Part shown: positions 1 to 12,620 of the stretch, piece by piece
Layout of the letters: every line of letters starts with the position of its first letter
Numbering within the stretch: position 1 is the stretch's first letter
Source: Eremophila alpestris peregrina
Lineage: Eukaryota > Chordata > Aves > Passeriformes > Alaudidae
DNA: 64,000 bases
Reading direction: 5' to 3'
Assembly: GCA_009792885.1 (NCBI GenBank)
Contig: WMCF01000003.1
Location: 17,198,297 to 17,262,296, forward strand
Notes under the pieces: generated by a model
What the model was told of the DNA's origin: nothing
What the model saw: only the letters and a program-made list of their open reading frames with translations
The model's database searches: none
Translations under genes and position numbers: made by a program

Positions 1-3000
1 CTAGTGTGATCATCACCAAGTCAGACAGTGCAGCCCATTCTTCCCATGGAGGAAATTACACCACAAAAGGGACTATGATGCTTAATTAAAGCATGATTAT
101 AAAGCATTTTTCTGGAGCAAAAGTGACACATACTTTGCATTACATATATTTTCTCATTCTTTCATGCTCAAATCTCCTGAAATCCTCATTGTAGAATATG
201 TAAAGAGGAAATTCCATGTGGGAGGAGTTTTATATAGCTGCTTTCTGCTCAGTTTGAAGAAATTTCACCTGGTAGAGCTACTCACAGAAGGCCAAGCTAG
301 ACTTCTGCAGGTAAAGAGAGACTCTTCTTATGTATTTATACATAAGAAGTTAACTACATTTTAGCAACATTCAGGCTAGTCAGGCTAAAAGAAGTCACTA
401 GAGTTCAACCTGACTGTAGCAATGAGTTCATGACTTATCTATGTCATACAACAAGTCAGGGGGCAGATTTAATTTAGTAGGCACTCATCTGCCATGCTGC
501 AACCACAAAACAAAGCTGCCTCTCCCTGTGCATAGAGGCAAGTCACTGAAATGAGTCTTGCTCCAAAACAGCCCCAAAATGCATCACCTCATAATCCCCA
601 TCCGCCTCCAAAACTCTCAGGTAGATCATAGAGAGTCCATCCCTCCAGTCTCGAAGCCATTGCAGCCTCTCTTCTTCATCCTGTATGAGGGACCTGAACC
701 AAACCTTTCATTTTGGGAAATGACTCAGGAAGAGCATGAGAGGAAGCAGAGCAACAAACACATAAGGTGGATATAAATCCAGATAAAGTATTATAACCAT
801 TAAAGGGTTGCTGCTCCCTGAAGGTTGGCAAAACGAAGAGAGTTAATTAAAAGCAATCTCCACACAGTGCTGAGCCAGCCTGCCCTGATAAATCAGCAGC
901 CAGGACTGCACTCCATAGAGGTCAGTGGGGGAAAGAGGTTGGGAGGCAGGGGAAAGCAAGGAGAAGATAAAACATTTAGCTGAGACTACTGACAAAAACA
1001 AATCGGATCTGGTGACTGAAAATGGAGAAGAGTTTTCAACATATTTCCCTGACCAACACTATTTTGTTAGACCTCAGGAATGCCTGTTTGCCACCAACAT
1101 AACACCAGTGACCTGAATGAGTTCCCATTCATTTCTATCAGCACAGGAGATAAAAGCCTTTGGGGTTCCATCCTGCCTGTGGAGGTATTAACATTGCTTT
1201 CCACGTGCCATTAGATCACTGAAGGGTAACATCACCAACATTAGCAGAAACACAATTTTTGGAGAAGCACATCCTAAAAATTAAAGGATCAGTCAGATAT
1301 GACGAAGCAGTAGAAGTTCCCATCACCAACCCCCACCTATCACATCTCACATGCCTCTTAATTTGTACTACCCCAGCTACAAAAGGTACTAATCTCTGAA
1401 TTAAAATTGTGATCCTGATTTAACCCACATTTCATTTCAATAGGTATATGTTAATGACTAAAAACTTCAAGGGTAACCAATCCATAGAAAACACAAAAAC
1501 CTACAGTCTTCAAAGCAGTTTTTCATGGTTCAGAGCAAAACTATCAGGGTAAAGCAATCACGGTAAGCACGTAGATACAAGTGGGTTCATTATATGATTT
1601 CTCATATTGGACACTGGCTAGTGAGTTTTCTGGACACTCATGAGAGCAGCCTCACACACAGTCCTCACCAAAGGAGTTTTACAGGAAATTAGTTTTATGA
1701 ACCACTGTTTCCATTATTCCTTATTCAAACTGCGCAGGTTTTTAAGTAATCATAAACATGAAATGTATTTGTCGCCATCACTGACTAAACACAATCTTTC
1801 AGGAAACAATACTGAGACCAAAATATTTGAACAGTCACAAATCCATGGATTACTTTCTTCAAAACTGTTCTTGAAATGAAAGCAGAATGAAAATATAGGC
1901 ACGACTTTTCCCTTGAAGAAATAATACTAACTTTGTGTCTCCACAATAAGTTTCTTTTTCACAGTGTTCACTGGATAGTGAATCATCTGGGCTATAACTC
2001 CAGCCACTTGGATTTTTCTCCCAACTCTTTGACTAGTTGATCCACAGGAATACTAGAAACTCCAAAGGTCCTAGAAGCAGACCAAAAACCTCACAGCCCT
2101 GTGACACAAAGCACTGAACTGGTGTTGACTTACTCTTCCAAAACATGAAAAGCACCCAAAACATTTTCAAGAAGGAATTTTGTTCCAACAGCCACAATCT
2201 ATCTTCCTGTGGTTCTCATGAAGCCAACTCAAAGCATAAAAGCAGCATAAGCACTGTACTTTGCATTTTGGCAGAAGTAGCATGCCCGCATCTGATCAGA
2301 TCAAATCAGCCCTGCCAGATGATGCAGTAGGGCAGGCTGGAATTAACCAACTCAGGGCATGGCCTTATTTCACTGCTCTGCACCTGATTTTCTTTGCACT
2401 GTCCAACCCATCTAGATTTTTGAGAACTAAAAGGCAGGAAGCATTATACCATGTGTTGGTAGAAAATCTAACACAATGTCTTAACAAAGGCTTTGTATCC
2501 TGTACCACAAGCAGGAATCTGAGCAAAAACAAGAGGGAGAAACTATAAGTTACACAGAATTCCTTCCTTTTGTGTACTAAAATTTCATATAAGTTACAGT
2601 TGGAATTTTATATTCATTTATTAAAATTATCAGAAAGGAAGTAGAAAGTTATCAGACTAGTAGAACTCACAGTTTTGTATGAATGGAGAGATGATCCTCA
2701 GGCTGGATCAGTTCTGTCACAACAGAATGTGACATTGAATATCACTTCCAGCCTTTCTTACCAGAACACTGATGTAGCCAGTGTCCCCATCAACACCTGA
2801 GCAGAAGACTCTCTCCCAGCTACAGCTCAGCAGAACATGAAATTAATGCATCAGGATTTGGCAAGCACAGGCTGCTGATCACAGCCACCTAGTGCACACT
2901 CATCAGGACCCGTCCCTCCCCTGCTCTTGCTGCTCCACTGGCTCCCTGGGAAGCCTCCCCTCAGACAAGGCTGGAGTGCCAGTGAAACCTTCCATGTGGC

Positions 3001-5127
3001 TGCAATCATAACTCTCTGAGCACACCTGGCTCAGGCAGGTAACCTGAAAACTGAGACACGTGCTGACATACTCCTGCTGTTCCCCTGCTGGAGAGGATGG
3101 TGCTGTGAGAAGGATATTTGCCAGCAGCCATTGAGACACTGCATTATTCTTTTCTGAGATAGCTGCTGGGAATCTGAGGTTAAAATATGTTCTTCTGGGA
3201 CATAAATCATATATAACAATTTCTTAGAAAGTATCCTGCTTCAAATAAGTTAGACTATTAAAGATAAATAAGGATTTTAAATTTTCAGTAATCAAACATT
3301 CACTTACAATATTTGTGTTACATGTCACTCAGTTTGGACAGTAAAAACACATTGTGCAGTTATTTCTTTTGAAATAAGAAAGAACAAAACCACTTTCTGC
3401 TTCTTATGCACTCATCCATCGTATATGGGTTTGTTCCACAAATTATAGAGAAATCTTTAAAAAAAAGCACTACCATCTGAAAATTTTTGTTCTTAAAAAA
3501 GAAAAGTATTCCTAAAGTATGATTTCTTTTAGACTGTGTTGATGAGATAACTTTCCTTTTAAGAAACAAACCAGTGCAAAAACTGAGACCTGCACTAAGG
3601 AGGTGATTAACGCTCCTCAGTCTCTGCATCCTGGGCAAAATTGCCAGGCAAAGCTAGAAGAGCAGCACAGTCCTAATGAAGCCCTCAGAACAGGCCTCAA
3701 GCAACACTGCCTTGGTGCTGCTTGTCTGCACATGGGAGTATGTCACCCCAGACAGGGAAACCTCGGATCAGAGGTTGGTCTCTCCAAGGGAGAAAAACAT
3801 CAGCTCCCGGAACAGATTCATTCCACTCCTACAAGTCCTCAGGGATAAACAATACTGGAATGGTTCTTGCTCAAGGCAACATCACATACAGACAACACAG
3901 TGATGAGCCCAGAATAAATACCAAGATTGTAAAATTGATCTACTGAGCAAAGAAATTCAGCTCTGACATGAAAGACAAGCCAGAGTGAGAAAATTCCAGA
4001 TTCTGCAAATTACAATGCTAAAAGAAGGTTCATTCACAGCCAGTGGGGGCTTTGGAATGCCTCATTTCAGGACAGAAGAGGTAGAGCCAACTGTCATAAG
4101 CTGCAGAAGACAGACACACAAGATGGACAAAGTCTGCTCTTGAAAGCAACCTTCAAATATTACACTTCCAGTTTTAGGAAAGCAGAGGAGGAAATCAATT
4201 TTCATTAGGCTCCACAAAGATGAGCCACATTACCTTCCCCATGACTCAAACTGACACAGATCCCCACTTTGCTTTGTGCTCCTGACTTCTGTGGAATGTA
4301 TTCCCACTTGGACACTGTGAATCCTATCTAATGAGTATCATGCATCCAGCCCATTGGACTTACCTTGAAATTATAACACCCACCAAAAAATCATACTTTT
4401 GGACCTCTGTAGGACAACCCAGATAGTTCAATATTGCTTTCACACACCAGAAATAATACGTTTTAAAAACTTTTTCTTCAGTGGCAATTTTGAGATACAA
4501 CCTCCATCCATCCACACAACTAGACAGACTGTGAAAGAGTGAAAGACCAGCAAAACAAAATTACGAAAGCACTGCAACAACTAATCATGCATAAGTGAGT
4601 GGTGGAATCAGACATAACATTGTAACAAGCAACATGCCATTTATCAGAGCCTCTTGTATTCAAAACCAGTGTATCCTCAGGTCTTCTTAACTTGCCTTTT
4701 CTGCCTTCCAATGACTTTGGGTTTTATGTTTATATTTCCCTTTGTAACATTCATCCTGTTTCCTCTGAAAGCTGCTGCTGAGATTTTAGAAAATACAATT
4801 TTCATGTGGACAACAGTTTTGACTTGAAGTGTGTCACATTAGGGCTCCTTTATGTTTTTAAGTAACATCAGGGCCACACTGGAATTGCTGTAGAGATTTT
4901 GGTACATGGTTTAATGTGCTCAACAAACCCTGTTCATTCAAGCAGAATAAAATTCCCTTTTGCAAGGCCACCTTAAAATCACCTCCACATCACTTGTAAA
5001 CACTGAACTGGCAACCTAACTGTCTGTCTATTTTATTGCTTCCACCTGCTGAAAGCAGCACTGGACATTATACTTTCACTTTAATATTAAAAATCAGCAA
5101 CCAGATGCTTATGCAACAACATCCACC

Positions 5128-5144
5128 AAAAAAAAAAAAAAAAA
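5128..5144. repeat. Poly(A) run
   Basis: Uninterrupted run of about 17 A in DPF3 intron 1. No retroposon body was recognised next to it. Confidence 0.9.
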
Positions 5145-6019
5145 TCAGTCTTCATCAGCACTTAATCAGGACACAGGGATGTGTAATGGGATATGAGACC
5201 TTCCAGTTAAGAGGCCCCAGCCTGAGTTCAAGCCAGAGTAACCACTAATGAAATACTCTTGCCATACAAGACCCCAAGACCCACACTGGTCTCTTGCCAA
5301 TGTGAAACAGGGATGCAAACACAGACCACTTATTCTCAGGTGTCTCATGACACAGAATTCATCATCACAAGGAAGGTCAGTTGGCAGCCCAAAGGTCAGA
5401 GTTGGCTGTCAAGGCAATTTTATCTGAGAAGGTACAGCAATTGAAAACCCAACTGCTGCAGTGTGTTTGCAATGGGAATGCAGAGACAGAACAGGCCTGG
5501 TAGATCAGCTCTAGCACTGTGCACACAAATCCCTGATGATCTGCTCCCCTAACACCTGGCAGAGAATAAGTGTCCCCAAGCACGTCAAAGTTATCCAACA
5601 ATGCAGTCAGCATAGAAGTGAGCTAGCCTAGCAGCTGAGCCTGAGCTAGCTTCTTTTGTCCCAGAGGCTGTCCTGAGCAAAAGGGAGAGCACTGGCACTG
5701 CTAAAGTACAGGGAGACAACAGCCCTCTGGTGAGTGTCCAGGCAGAGCCCTGTACAGCATGGGGGATCTCACATCTGAAATGGCAGCAACCTAACCTATG
5801 ATCCACTTGGGGTGTTTAACTGACAACCTGAAATAAAAGTCATTCGTGGGAGCAAAGACAGAGAACGAGTGGGAGGAAACCAGCTCTGCTCCTAGACAAG
5901 ACTGTGTAAATTACAAGGTCTTAATTACATTAAGTGCATTATGGTACCATATGCACATCACTAATAAGGCAGAGATGGAGGAAATGGGACTAAATGCTGA
6001 AACTGGAAGTTGAACGCCT

Positions 6020-6165
6020 GCATTCTAGACTTCATCTTTTAGAGAGATTCTGAACCACTTTGTCCTAGTTTAGCCATCCATAAAACAAAGGCAATAATCC
6101 TTTCTTCACAGGGGCATTGAGAGGTTTAATTAATTAATGTTTACAAAGTCCATTGAGATTTCTGA
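6020..6165 (+). mobile_element. Ancient MIR/L3-type SINE fragment
   Basis: The stretch reads like the conserved 3' half of the MIR family in plus orientation: a block of the form CCTAGTTTAGCCATCCATAA (compare the family's cctcagtttcctcatctgtaa), then an AATAAT segment, CACAGGGGCATTGAGAGG, TTAATTAATTAATGTTTA and a CAAAGTCCATTGAGAT end resembling the MIR3/L3 gtaaagcgctttgagat tail. The match was made from memory of the consensus, so subfamily and exact borders are uncertain. It sits in DPF3 intron 1. Confidence 0.55.
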
Positions 6166-7269
6166 CTGACATTTGAAGTCATTCAGAATACTTTTTAAAT
6201 GCACTTGTTCCTTCTACTACACCACACAAATGTCTTCATATTACAATATCCAAAGGAGAAGAAGATGGAAACAAAAAATGTGGAGATACATACACAAACT
6301 AGTGGGGGAAAAACCAACAACAACAAATTTAGCACTTTGAATCCACTTCTGTCCCATCAAAACTGTCAGAATACTGTCATTTCTACTGATGAAGAAATAT
6401 GTGCTTGTCCAAACACCTGCTACCTTTACCTTGCAGATCTGTTAAACTTAGATCTCAGATATTTTTGTCTGTAGCACCGTGTTGGTAAACCAGCTAATAA
6501 ATGGCAGAAATAACAGGCAGTCATCTCGGGCTGACTGGTTCACCAGAGAAAGTGAAGGGGAGAAGAGCAAAGGGATAAAAGCACCAAAAAGAGAACCAGA
6601 AAGTGATAAGAGAGTGCTGGACAGAGAAAGAGGCAAGTTGAGTAGGGAGAAACCAGTCTTTAATAAGGGACTCCACACACTGAGCTGCTCCATGAAATGC
6701 ATTCCCACAGATACTCAGGTACTGGAATACATTATTCAGAGAGACTAGTCTAGCATGAACAAGGCCACATGTGTGTTCAAGTGACAGAGACAAACTGAAT
6801 ATTGGACACTCTTAAACGCACAAGCACACACAAGGAGCTGCTTGATACCTGAGCCCGGATTTCTCAGTCCCTACATTGTCCCCCATTTCGGAGCAAAACC
6901 TTTGTGTGGCCGGTTTCTGTAGGGGGCGTTTGTGGCTTCTGAGATACAATCAAAACGCAGACAGAGGAAATGCAAATGTCATTCAGCTCCCGTTCATTGT
7001 CAGGAAGGACACATGAGGATAAAACACTGTGCACTGCATCCCTTCCCTATTACATGTCCTACTGCTTTTGTCCTAATTTATCCCATGCATAATTTATTTA
7101 CATGTGTATTGTTTCCCGATCGCCAACTTTAAAGAATAAGTGAAAATTGTAAAATGTTTTATTAAACAAGTTGTCAACAAAATTACAGATGGTGTTAAGA
7201 TAGCCAGTACCAATTCTGCTTCCTCCACATAGCCTTAGTACTTTAAAAGGCACACAGAGAAAAGCGAAC

Positions 7270-7860
7270 CCAGCACTTGATGTCTATTGTTTCCTCCTCT
7301 CACACCCCCCAGGGGCGAGGGGAGGAGAAGGGAGCTAATTATAAATGGCCTCATCCTGTCCTCCCCGACTCCAGCAGCAGCGGGATCGGGCCCCGATTCA
7401 TTTCGGCACAAGCAGCCCTTCGGCAGGATCCGCCGCCACTGCCGGGAGCCCCACGGTGCCACGAAGTGCGAGGCGAGGCGGCAAGGTCCCGTCCGCCGGC
7501 GGGGCGGGGGCCGGGGCCGCCAGCCGTGCTCCCGTGGCCGCTCCCGGGAGCTTCCCCGCCTCCTAGCCGCCGTCTCCAGAGGCCACGGGAGCCGGGGCTT
7601 CCCCGCTACCGGCAGCTGCCGCGAACGGCGAGCACATCCGCGGTGCTCCGTGCCCAGGTGCAGAGGCGGGCGGTGCGGCCCCGGGGTGCGCGACAGGCGC
7701 CCGGCGGCCGGGAGGGGCACCGGGAGAAATCGCTGTCGCCTGCACAAGCATCAAACCTGTCGTCGAACGGGGGGGGTCACGCTGCCTCTGCCGCGCAGTT
7801 TTCAGAGCGCGTTCGGTCCCTCGCCACCCACCCATGAGGGCACTCGGACTTCTTTGATTA
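7270..7860. promoter_or_regulatory. CpG-rich block in DPF3 intron 1
   Basis: Dense in C+G with many CpG dinucleotides, in contrast to the AT-rich flanks. It lies 1.5-2 kb downstream of the DPF3 start codon on the transcribed (minus) side. Long open frames on both strands here are by-products of base composition. It could be an extension of the promoter island, an intronic enhancer or an alternative first exon; nothing in the sequence decides between these. Confidence 0.6.
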
Positions 7861-8090
7861 ACCCCCTGCGACTGCGCTCCCTTCTCCCCGCGGATTTTTA
7901 TATCCGAGAGGGCGAGTAAATGAAAGCAAAGGTTTTTCTGCCAGGACGGAGCAGAAGAGCTGATAAACATGTCAGCACTCCTTCCCAGCTCGAGGCTTTC
8001 CTTTCCCTCCGGATCGCAGAGAGACAGCGGCAGAAATCCCTGGAAAAACCTTCAAGTGTTTTTCCAACTCCAGCCGGAGAGACTCGAGTC

Positions 8091-8127
8091 GGAAAAAAAA
8101 AAAGAAAAAGAAAAGAAAAAGAAAAAA
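8091..8127. repeat. A/G-rich simple repeat (A-runs broken by G)
   Basis: Purine-only tract of repeated AAAAG-like units between two CpG-rich blocks of the DPF3 promoter region. Confidence 0.9.
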
Positions 8128-8479
8128 CCTCGCAGCCCTAATTTCATCTCACAAAACTCAAAGGTATAAAAACACCCACTCAGCGCAGCCAGAAAGTGCA
8201 AGCGAAGCGTCACCGCCAGGTACTCTGCCTCCCTGCTTTACTAGCAAGAGCGCTGCCCCCGTTAGCAGGGAAGTCGTTTGAAAAAGGTTAAGACAGCTCC
8301 GCTCCCCACATACGGTGCCAAATCCCACTCTCCCTAATGCCTTCGGGGATTAGCGGCGTGCGCTGCAGACCACAAGGAAAATAAAGGACGCGATCCAGAA
8401 GACGACAACCTGCTCCCTCGGTGCCCCTCAGAAATCAGCCTTATTTCCAGACCGGGAGTCCAGGAATACCTCCGCAGCA

Positions 8480-9260
8480 GGAGTACCTGCCCCCTCCCTC
8501 TCTCAAGCTGGGGTCAGACCCCGTCCGTGCACCCCCCGGCGGCTTGTGCCCGCTCTCAAGATGGAAACACAATCAACTCTCTTTGCCACTTTCAAAAGCG
8601 AAAGCCTGTCATATGCAAAACAGATCTCCGGACTTCCTGCCCAAAATCAGCGACCGGCAGTCCCGAGTCATTCATTTCACCCAAGTCTGCTTCCCTGCCT
8701 GTCCCCTTCACTCCCTCTCTCGCACGAGCGCCGAGGCGCACCGGCAGAGCCCCCGCCGCCCCGCTTCCCGACCGCCCAGCCGAGAAGAGAGAGGGGTTGC
8801 TTCGTCAAGACATCCCAACTCCCCGAAGATTTGCGGAGGCAACTCGGAGGCGCGGTGAGAGCGCGGAGGCACGGCGCACCGAGCGCCCCCGCGGGCCGGT
8901 CCGTGCCCCGCCGAGCGCGGCGGAGGGGCCAGCCCGCCGGGGCAGCGGGGGCAGGACGCTGTCAAGTGCGCGCACCCCCGCGGGACGCGGCCGCCGCCGA
9001 CCCCGCGCTGAGCGCCGGCACCTCCGGGAGGGCTCCCCGCCGCCGCCCCCCGGCCCGCCGCCCGCCGCCCCCCGCCCGGGCGCCAATTAACCCAACAATT
9101 TTTTCCTCGTTAATTTCGGCGCGAGCCGCGGGGATGTATCGCACAAAAAGAGAGCGAGTCGCTGGGGCAGAAAGGAGGGCGGGAGGAGGGACCCGCCGGG
9201 AGGCTGCCGGCACCCAGCTCCGGCTGGCAGCCGGCGCCGGAAAGGCGCCTTTTTTCATAT
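8480..9260. promoter_or_regulatory. CpG island, DPF3 intron-1 side
   Basis: Strongly GC-rich with frequent CpG, ending about 40 bp inside the first DPF3 intron. With the block at 9380-10170 it brackets DPF3 exon 1, as expected of a CpG-island promoter of a developmental chromatin gene. A short AT-rich interlude (9085-9115) breaks it. The overlapping open frames in several phases show no codon structure and are not genes. Confidence 0.75.
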
Positions 9261-9301
9261 TTAAACCACGCGGAATATGTACATTTTTGATTCCTACTTA
9301 C

Positions 9302-9333
9302 GCTTTCAGGGGGTTGTGAATGACAGTCGCCAT
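9302..9333 (-). CDS. DPF3: DPF3 coding exon 1 (BAF45c, double PHD finger 3; 5' end only)
   Basis: On the minus strand ATG at 9333-9331 opens MATVIHNPLKA and is followed at once by a consensus donor (GC|GTAAGT), leaving phase 2. These eleven residues equal the known N-terminus of DPF3; the paralogues DPF1 and DPF2 begin differently as I remember them. DPF3 is a subunit of the BAF (SWI/SNF) remodelling complex in the nucleus; its C-terminal tandem PHD fingers read acetylated histone H3 and it is needed in heart and skeletal muscle programmes. None of its Requiem, zinc-finger or PHD domains is in this window. The start is fixed by the orthologue match and by a YY1-like context (AAAATGGCGAC) around the ATG. 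The gene points left, away from DCAF4. The exon is too short for ORF finders. Identity is well supported; full structure cannot be seen. Confidence 0.9.
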
Positions 9334-9480
9334 TTTGCTACAATGTAACAGAATATTGTGTCTCGGAGTTCTAAAGGTTCGCTCAGGGGAAGCGGCCAGC
9401 CAATGGCAGCGCGGCATACCGGCCCGGCGGCCAATGGCGCGGCGGGGGCGGGGCCGGGCCGCTGCTAGTTATTAGGGGAG
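9334..9480 (-). promoter_or_regulatory. DPF3: DPF3 core promoter and short 5' UTR (two CCAAT boxes, GC box)
   Basis: Upstream of the ATG on the minus strand lie, in order, a short AT-rich leader, a CCAAT box (plus strand 9400-9404), a second CCAAT box (9431-9435) and an SP1-type GC box (GGGGGCGGGGCC, 9444-9455). The two CCAAT boxes are 31 bp apart, about three helical turns, a spacing typical of paired NF-Y sites. No TATA box is apparent. Transcription probably starts between about 9340 and 9390; the exact start is inferred. Confidence 0.7.
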
Positions 9481-10170
9481 CTGTCAAAGCCCAGAGGTCA
9501 CTCCCTCTCCCTGGAACTGCCGGCGAGCAGGTCTTAAAGGGGCAGCGCCGCCGCCGGGGCCAACGCCGCGCCGGGGGCACCCCGGGCTCCGGAGCGGCAC
9601 TTCCCCGCCGCGCTCCGGCCCCGGCTCGAACGCGCCGCGCCGGGAGAGGGGAAGCCGGGCTCGCTCCTCGTCCCCTCGCACCGCCGCCGCTGCCCCCCTG
9701 TTCCCCAGGCGGCGTGCCCCGCCGGGGGAACGAGCCCGCGCCGCCCGCTCGCTCCGCACGCTGCCCGGCAGCGTCCCTCCCGCGCTGCTTCCCCGTCTGC
9801 ACAGCCGCGCTCCTCGCCAGGTCTCCGTGAGCCGCCGGTTCTGGCAGCGGCTTCAGGGCAGCGCCGCTCCCGCTCCCCCTCCCCCAGGAATTTCCCTCTC
9901 CCTGTCAGTCATCCCGGCCCGCAGCCCCTGCGCCCTTACATAACGCGCGGCGGCCGGACCGCCCGCCCGGCCCGACACGGCCCCGCTCCTCTCCCCCACA
10001 GAGCAACTTCTGGGGCGCCGGGAGCCGGGCCCCCGGCTCCGTCCGGCACAGGGAGCCGCGGGGGGAGAGCCCCGACCAGCCTTTCACCGCACACGCAGCC
10101 CTCCCTGTGATCAGACAGGAGCCGGAGGCTGGACCCCGGAGCGCGGTAGGGAGCAGGCAGAGCCCATTCC
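9380..10170. promoter_or_regulatory. CpG island, upstream side of DPF3
   Basis: GC-rich block with many CpG sites immediately upstream of DPF3, ending near 10.17 kb where composition turns AT-rich. It contains the CCAAT and GC boxes of the core promoter at its left edge. Antisense (plus-strand) transcription from such islands is common, but no exon is visible here. Confidence 0.75.
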
Positions 10171-12569
10171 TGGGGAGGCAGCGAACTCCAGGAAGCCTGG
10201 GTTTACCTGCAACTAATTAAAGGAGCTTGCGAATGAATTATGGAACATGACCCAAGTGATTTAGGAGGTGTCAATCCTGATCTCAACTCTCAGATCCTGA
10301 TCTCACTCTCAGAAGTAAACTTACTGAAGTTCACAAAATTGCTCCAGTGTAAATTAGGTGCCAACAGGAGCAGAATCAAACAAAGAAGTTTTCTCCTTGT
10401 GATAGTAATGTCAGCTTTGTCATCTCATACTTTTCTCCCACTCTCAAAGGTCTTGTCTCCCTTCATGCATCCTCTATCCCTCTAAAAAACACAAACAAGC
10501 ACCACCAAAACCAAGTCTGCAACCCTATTATTTGCATCTATACATCCAGAAGAAACTCAACTGAATTCAAGACAATTAAAACACACTACTGTCAAAGCAG
10601 TACAAGTGAGGAAACTAGAAAAACCGTTTCATTCACAACTTAATGAATAAAAGAATGGAAGTAGTGATGTTTGTGAGGTGTTAACAGAAGTAGAAACAGC
10701 AATCTTCCTGGGCTAAACTTGAAAAAGTAAAGACAACCAAAATCTCTCTTGCTCAACTATTTTACAAAATAAAACTTTCCAATAATGGGGCAAAAGAGAA
10801 AAGGAAGAGGAATGGAGAACAGGAAGAGTGTAATTGTTACTCACAGTGAGGACAGGTACACAAGTATAATGCAGTAGTTTCCTATCCATTAAGGATTCAT
10901 CAGAAGCTTGCAAAAAGTTAAATTTTAAGATGTGTCTAGGGTCCCTCTTTCAGAAACATTGCCTATTCTAGCTACTAGGTCAACTTAGGTACTGTGCCAG
11001 GCATATATCCCCAGAGGGAAGCATCTCTTCCATCAAAGCAATCTAAGCCATTTGGTTACAGGCACTGCTTAGGAGAAATAAGCTTTCTGTCAGCTGGAGA
11101 TTTGCCAAGATGCTGAGATCTATCCCAAAACAGTTCTGGGAAGTAATCCTTAAGAACGTTTCCATTATCATATTACATTATATTATTTAATATTGTAGTG
11201 GTCCAGGTGACATTGAACACAACTTCAGACCCTCGTGCTCAGTACTCTCACTGCTCACAGGAAAAGCTAACCACAAACTGCCGACTTGTCACAAACACAA
11301 AGTTAATGTGCGTGCTGCAAAGAAACCAACGGCACAGCATGCACCTGAACTGGTGACCAGCACCCTACACCCCATCTTGCTACTATGAGGATTTCTGGTT
11401 CGACTTTCCTTGTTGCTGTGATACTTGCTTAATGGCAACCACTTGAGTACTTGATGTAGGATGGGCAATATTCACTTGAGGGATAATAATGATTTTGCTT
11501 GCACATGTAAGAAAAAGATAGCCTAAGACTGTATCACACTGCAGAACAGGAGACAGATTTGTGTTACTGAGAGAAGGAACCAAAATCCAGCCAAGCTCTA
11601 GAAAGCCCTGAGATTTTCTAATGCAAACTGGTGACATTTTCAGATAATTAAGAAACCCAGTTTGAGGTCATTTTTAGGAGTTTAATGAGTCCCTCTGGTC
11701 CTGTTTTGTTGGATATATAGGCCCATTCCTGCTCTGCAGGCAAAGAGCTCTTGGTACAGCTTGGCAGGGAGTATATTGAAAAAATGGGATGAAGCCACAC
11801 ATGCTTCCCTGGCTGCTCCTGTTATTCAGATGTTGGGCCTTTATCAGCCACCAGCAAAAGCAACAAACAGTGAGAACAGGCACAGATGACCTTGGATTGT
11901 TGATAGCCCTTTTCCCAGGCAGATCCCACGTTCCTGGCTAGGAGAACCAGTCAACAGCACTGCCTTGCTCAGAGGAATCTCCAGGACACCCAAGGACAGA
12001 GCTGCCATATCAGAGCAGTGGGAAGTCTCACCCGTGGTAACAAAGACATCAGGCTTTGCTCACATGTCCATATAATTTTCCTGCAGTGTTTTTCGTATAG
12101 AATCCCACAACAGTTAGATTACCATTTTAGCTGAAAGAAAAGGCACAGAGCACTGACTGGCATTTTGCTTGCAATGAACTACACAATGTGTTTACATGTC
12201 CACTGTTTGCAAGCAGGGGGAACATCACAAACCTATATTAATTAAAATTTCATGCCACCCCGTATTTACTTCCATTTTCACATATACTCCAGTCGATCAT
12301 TGGTAGATAATTTATGACCTAAAATTTAGATTAATCTTTCTTCTGATTTTAGTGTACCATCAGTCACTAATCAGTAATGTTATTATTGTTTTACATCCTG
12401 AAGGACCAAGAAAGCTGAAACACACTCAGTTATATATACACTAAATCACATCTTCAGGACTTTTGCATTTGTACTTAGTTACTGTTAGTTTTATTCACAC
12501 TCACCTGAAACATAGCAAGGAGGCTGCAAGAAAATATAAATTATTTAAAAGTATATGGCATAAAAAAAC

Positions 12570-12620
12570 CCTAGGTGGACATATTCTTAAAAGAATACGC
12601 CTAGTGGGCATATTCTTAAC
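12570..12620. repeat. Two-copy tandem repeat, ~30-bp period
   Basis: CCTAGGTGGACATATTCTTA (12570) recurs 30 bp later as CCTAGTGGGCATATTCTTA (12600) with small differences, separated by AAAGAATACG. A local duplication; no function evident. Confidence 0.8.

Larger units (their letters stand above)
1..9301 (-). other. DPF3: DPF3 intron 1 (partial; continues beyond window start)
   Basis: The splice donor after DPF3 coding exon 1 lies at 9301-9300 on the minus strand (GTAAGT), so all sequence to the left belongs to intron 1 unless an unseen exon intervenes. I looked on the minus strand for the next expected DPF3 segment (LGDQFYKEAIEHC, as remembered from mammals) and found nothing like it, so exon 2 is outside the window. 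Positions 1-7200 are AT-rich with no gene; the only item recognised there is an ancient MIR-like SINE near 6020-6165 plus short A-runs. From 7.3 kb the intron enters the promoter CpG domain. Confidence 0.8.

Noticed and set aside
7235..7970. Overlapping open frames of 135-210 codons on both strands in the 7.3-8.0 kb CpG block
   Set aside because: They occur in several frames at once in GC-rich DNA, are Pro/Arg/Gly-rich without domains, and have no splice or start context; stop codons are simply rare at this base composition.
8421..9802. Long GC-rich open frames (up to 257 codons) around the DPF3 promoter
   Set aside because: Composition artefacts of the CpG island; they overlap the true DPF3 exon and promoter in wrong frames.
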